Source: an uncultured Kocuria sp. | Lineage (GTDB): Bacteria; Actinomycetota; Actinomycetes; Actinomycetales; Micrococcaceae | Length of the DNA stretch: 64,000 nt | Assembly: GCF_947500125.1 (NCBI RefSeq) | Contig: NZ_CANMRA010000011.1 | Location: 60,945 to 124,944 of the forward strand | Direction: 5' to 3' | In this document: positions 63,863-64,000 of the stretch, piece by piece | How positions within the stretch are numbered: position 1 is the first letter of the stretch | Layout of the letters: each line of letters opens with the position of its first letter | Position numbers and translations under genes: made by a program | The notes under the pieces: generated by a model | What the model was told of the DNA's origin: nothing | Database searches by the model: none | Seen by the model: the letters and a program-made list of their open reading frames with translations, nothing else

Positions 63863-64000
63863 GTCAACACCCGCGAGGTCTCCCAGGTCCGCAAGCTCAC
63901 CGCGGACTCCGTCGAGGTCGCCGTCGCGGTGCCCCCGGAGCTCGTGGACGACTACGACTACCTGCCCGGCCAGTACGTGGCGCTGCGCGCCCGGATCGAC
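63863..64000 (+). CDS. PaaE-like flavin/ferredoxin reductase, both ends missing
   Basis: Forty-six codons read VNTREVSQVRKLTADSVEVA then PPELVDDYDYLPGQYVALRA. This matches the start of the FAD-binding domain of phenylacetyl-CoA monooxygenase reductase PaaE and related oxidoreductases (the GQY motif contacts flavin). There is no ATG or GTG or ribosome site at the left end: the frame runs straight into menD-derived sequence. The right end leaves the window. The usual first 10-15 residues are missing. Confidence 0.7.

Overview
The window is about 64 kb of very GC-rich DNA from an actinobacterium. Evidence for this includes mycothiol synthase (mshD), a GlnR-type orphan regulator, FAS-II-like HadA/HadB dehydratases, menaquinone genes, many GTG starts, and many TANNNT -10 boxes only 5-8 nt from a start codon (leaderless mRNAs). 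Gene content and order fit the Micrococcaceae, most likely Kocuria or a close relative; the genus is an inference.

Layout. 0-1.7 kb: rplK (5' part), nusG, secE, tRNA-Trp. 1.9-21.4 kb: a housekeeping block with aspC, ppk2, pfkA, ygfZ, a nitrobindin-like protein, glnR, mshD, ppk1, a MutT1-like NUDIX/phosphatase, thyA-folA, asd, murB, hadAB-like dehydratases, a Ca/Na-type exchanger, tRNA-Met and tRNA-Thr. 21.4-31.5 kb: an accessory-looking region with an Asp-rich repeat remnant, a zinc alcohol dehydrogenase and a DUF1540 Cys-rich protein. It continues with a divergent siderophore uptake system (fepCGD / fepB) around a DtxR/IdeR iron box, a frameshifted STAS-like gene, a Tp34-like iron lipoprotein, ferritin, a GlxA-type regulator and an isochorismatase gene broken by an amber codon. 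31.5-42.7 kb: DEAD-box helicase, DUF2079 protein, AlkA-like glycosylase, VIT-family transporter, thioredoxin, luciferase-like oxidoreductase, an unusual sortase next to a candidate wall protein, tRNA-Tyr, yajQ and htpX.

42.8-47.6 kb: two tandem paralogues that join a sigma-factor-like N-terminus, a zinc-finger (ZAS-like) segment, one membrane helix and a long low-complexity tail in one polypeptide, followed by a divergent Fur-family gene. 47.6-53.6 kb: an SseB-like protein, a DUF6882-like protein, a RarD transporter and an NSS amino acid importer with its tiny subunit. 53.7-58.4 kb: polyprenyl diphosphate synthase, geranylgeranyl-reductase-type flavoprotein, menG and menF (menaquinone). 58.5-62.7 kb: a polar amino acid ABC importer and an AAHS-type aromatic acid symporter.

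At 62.8-64.0 kb a menD lacking its N-terminal domain runs directly into a 5'-less PaaE-like reductase on the other strand. This is a real rearrangement or an assembly join near 63,855-63,863. Convergent genes are usually separated by long perfect GC-rich hairpins without U tracts.
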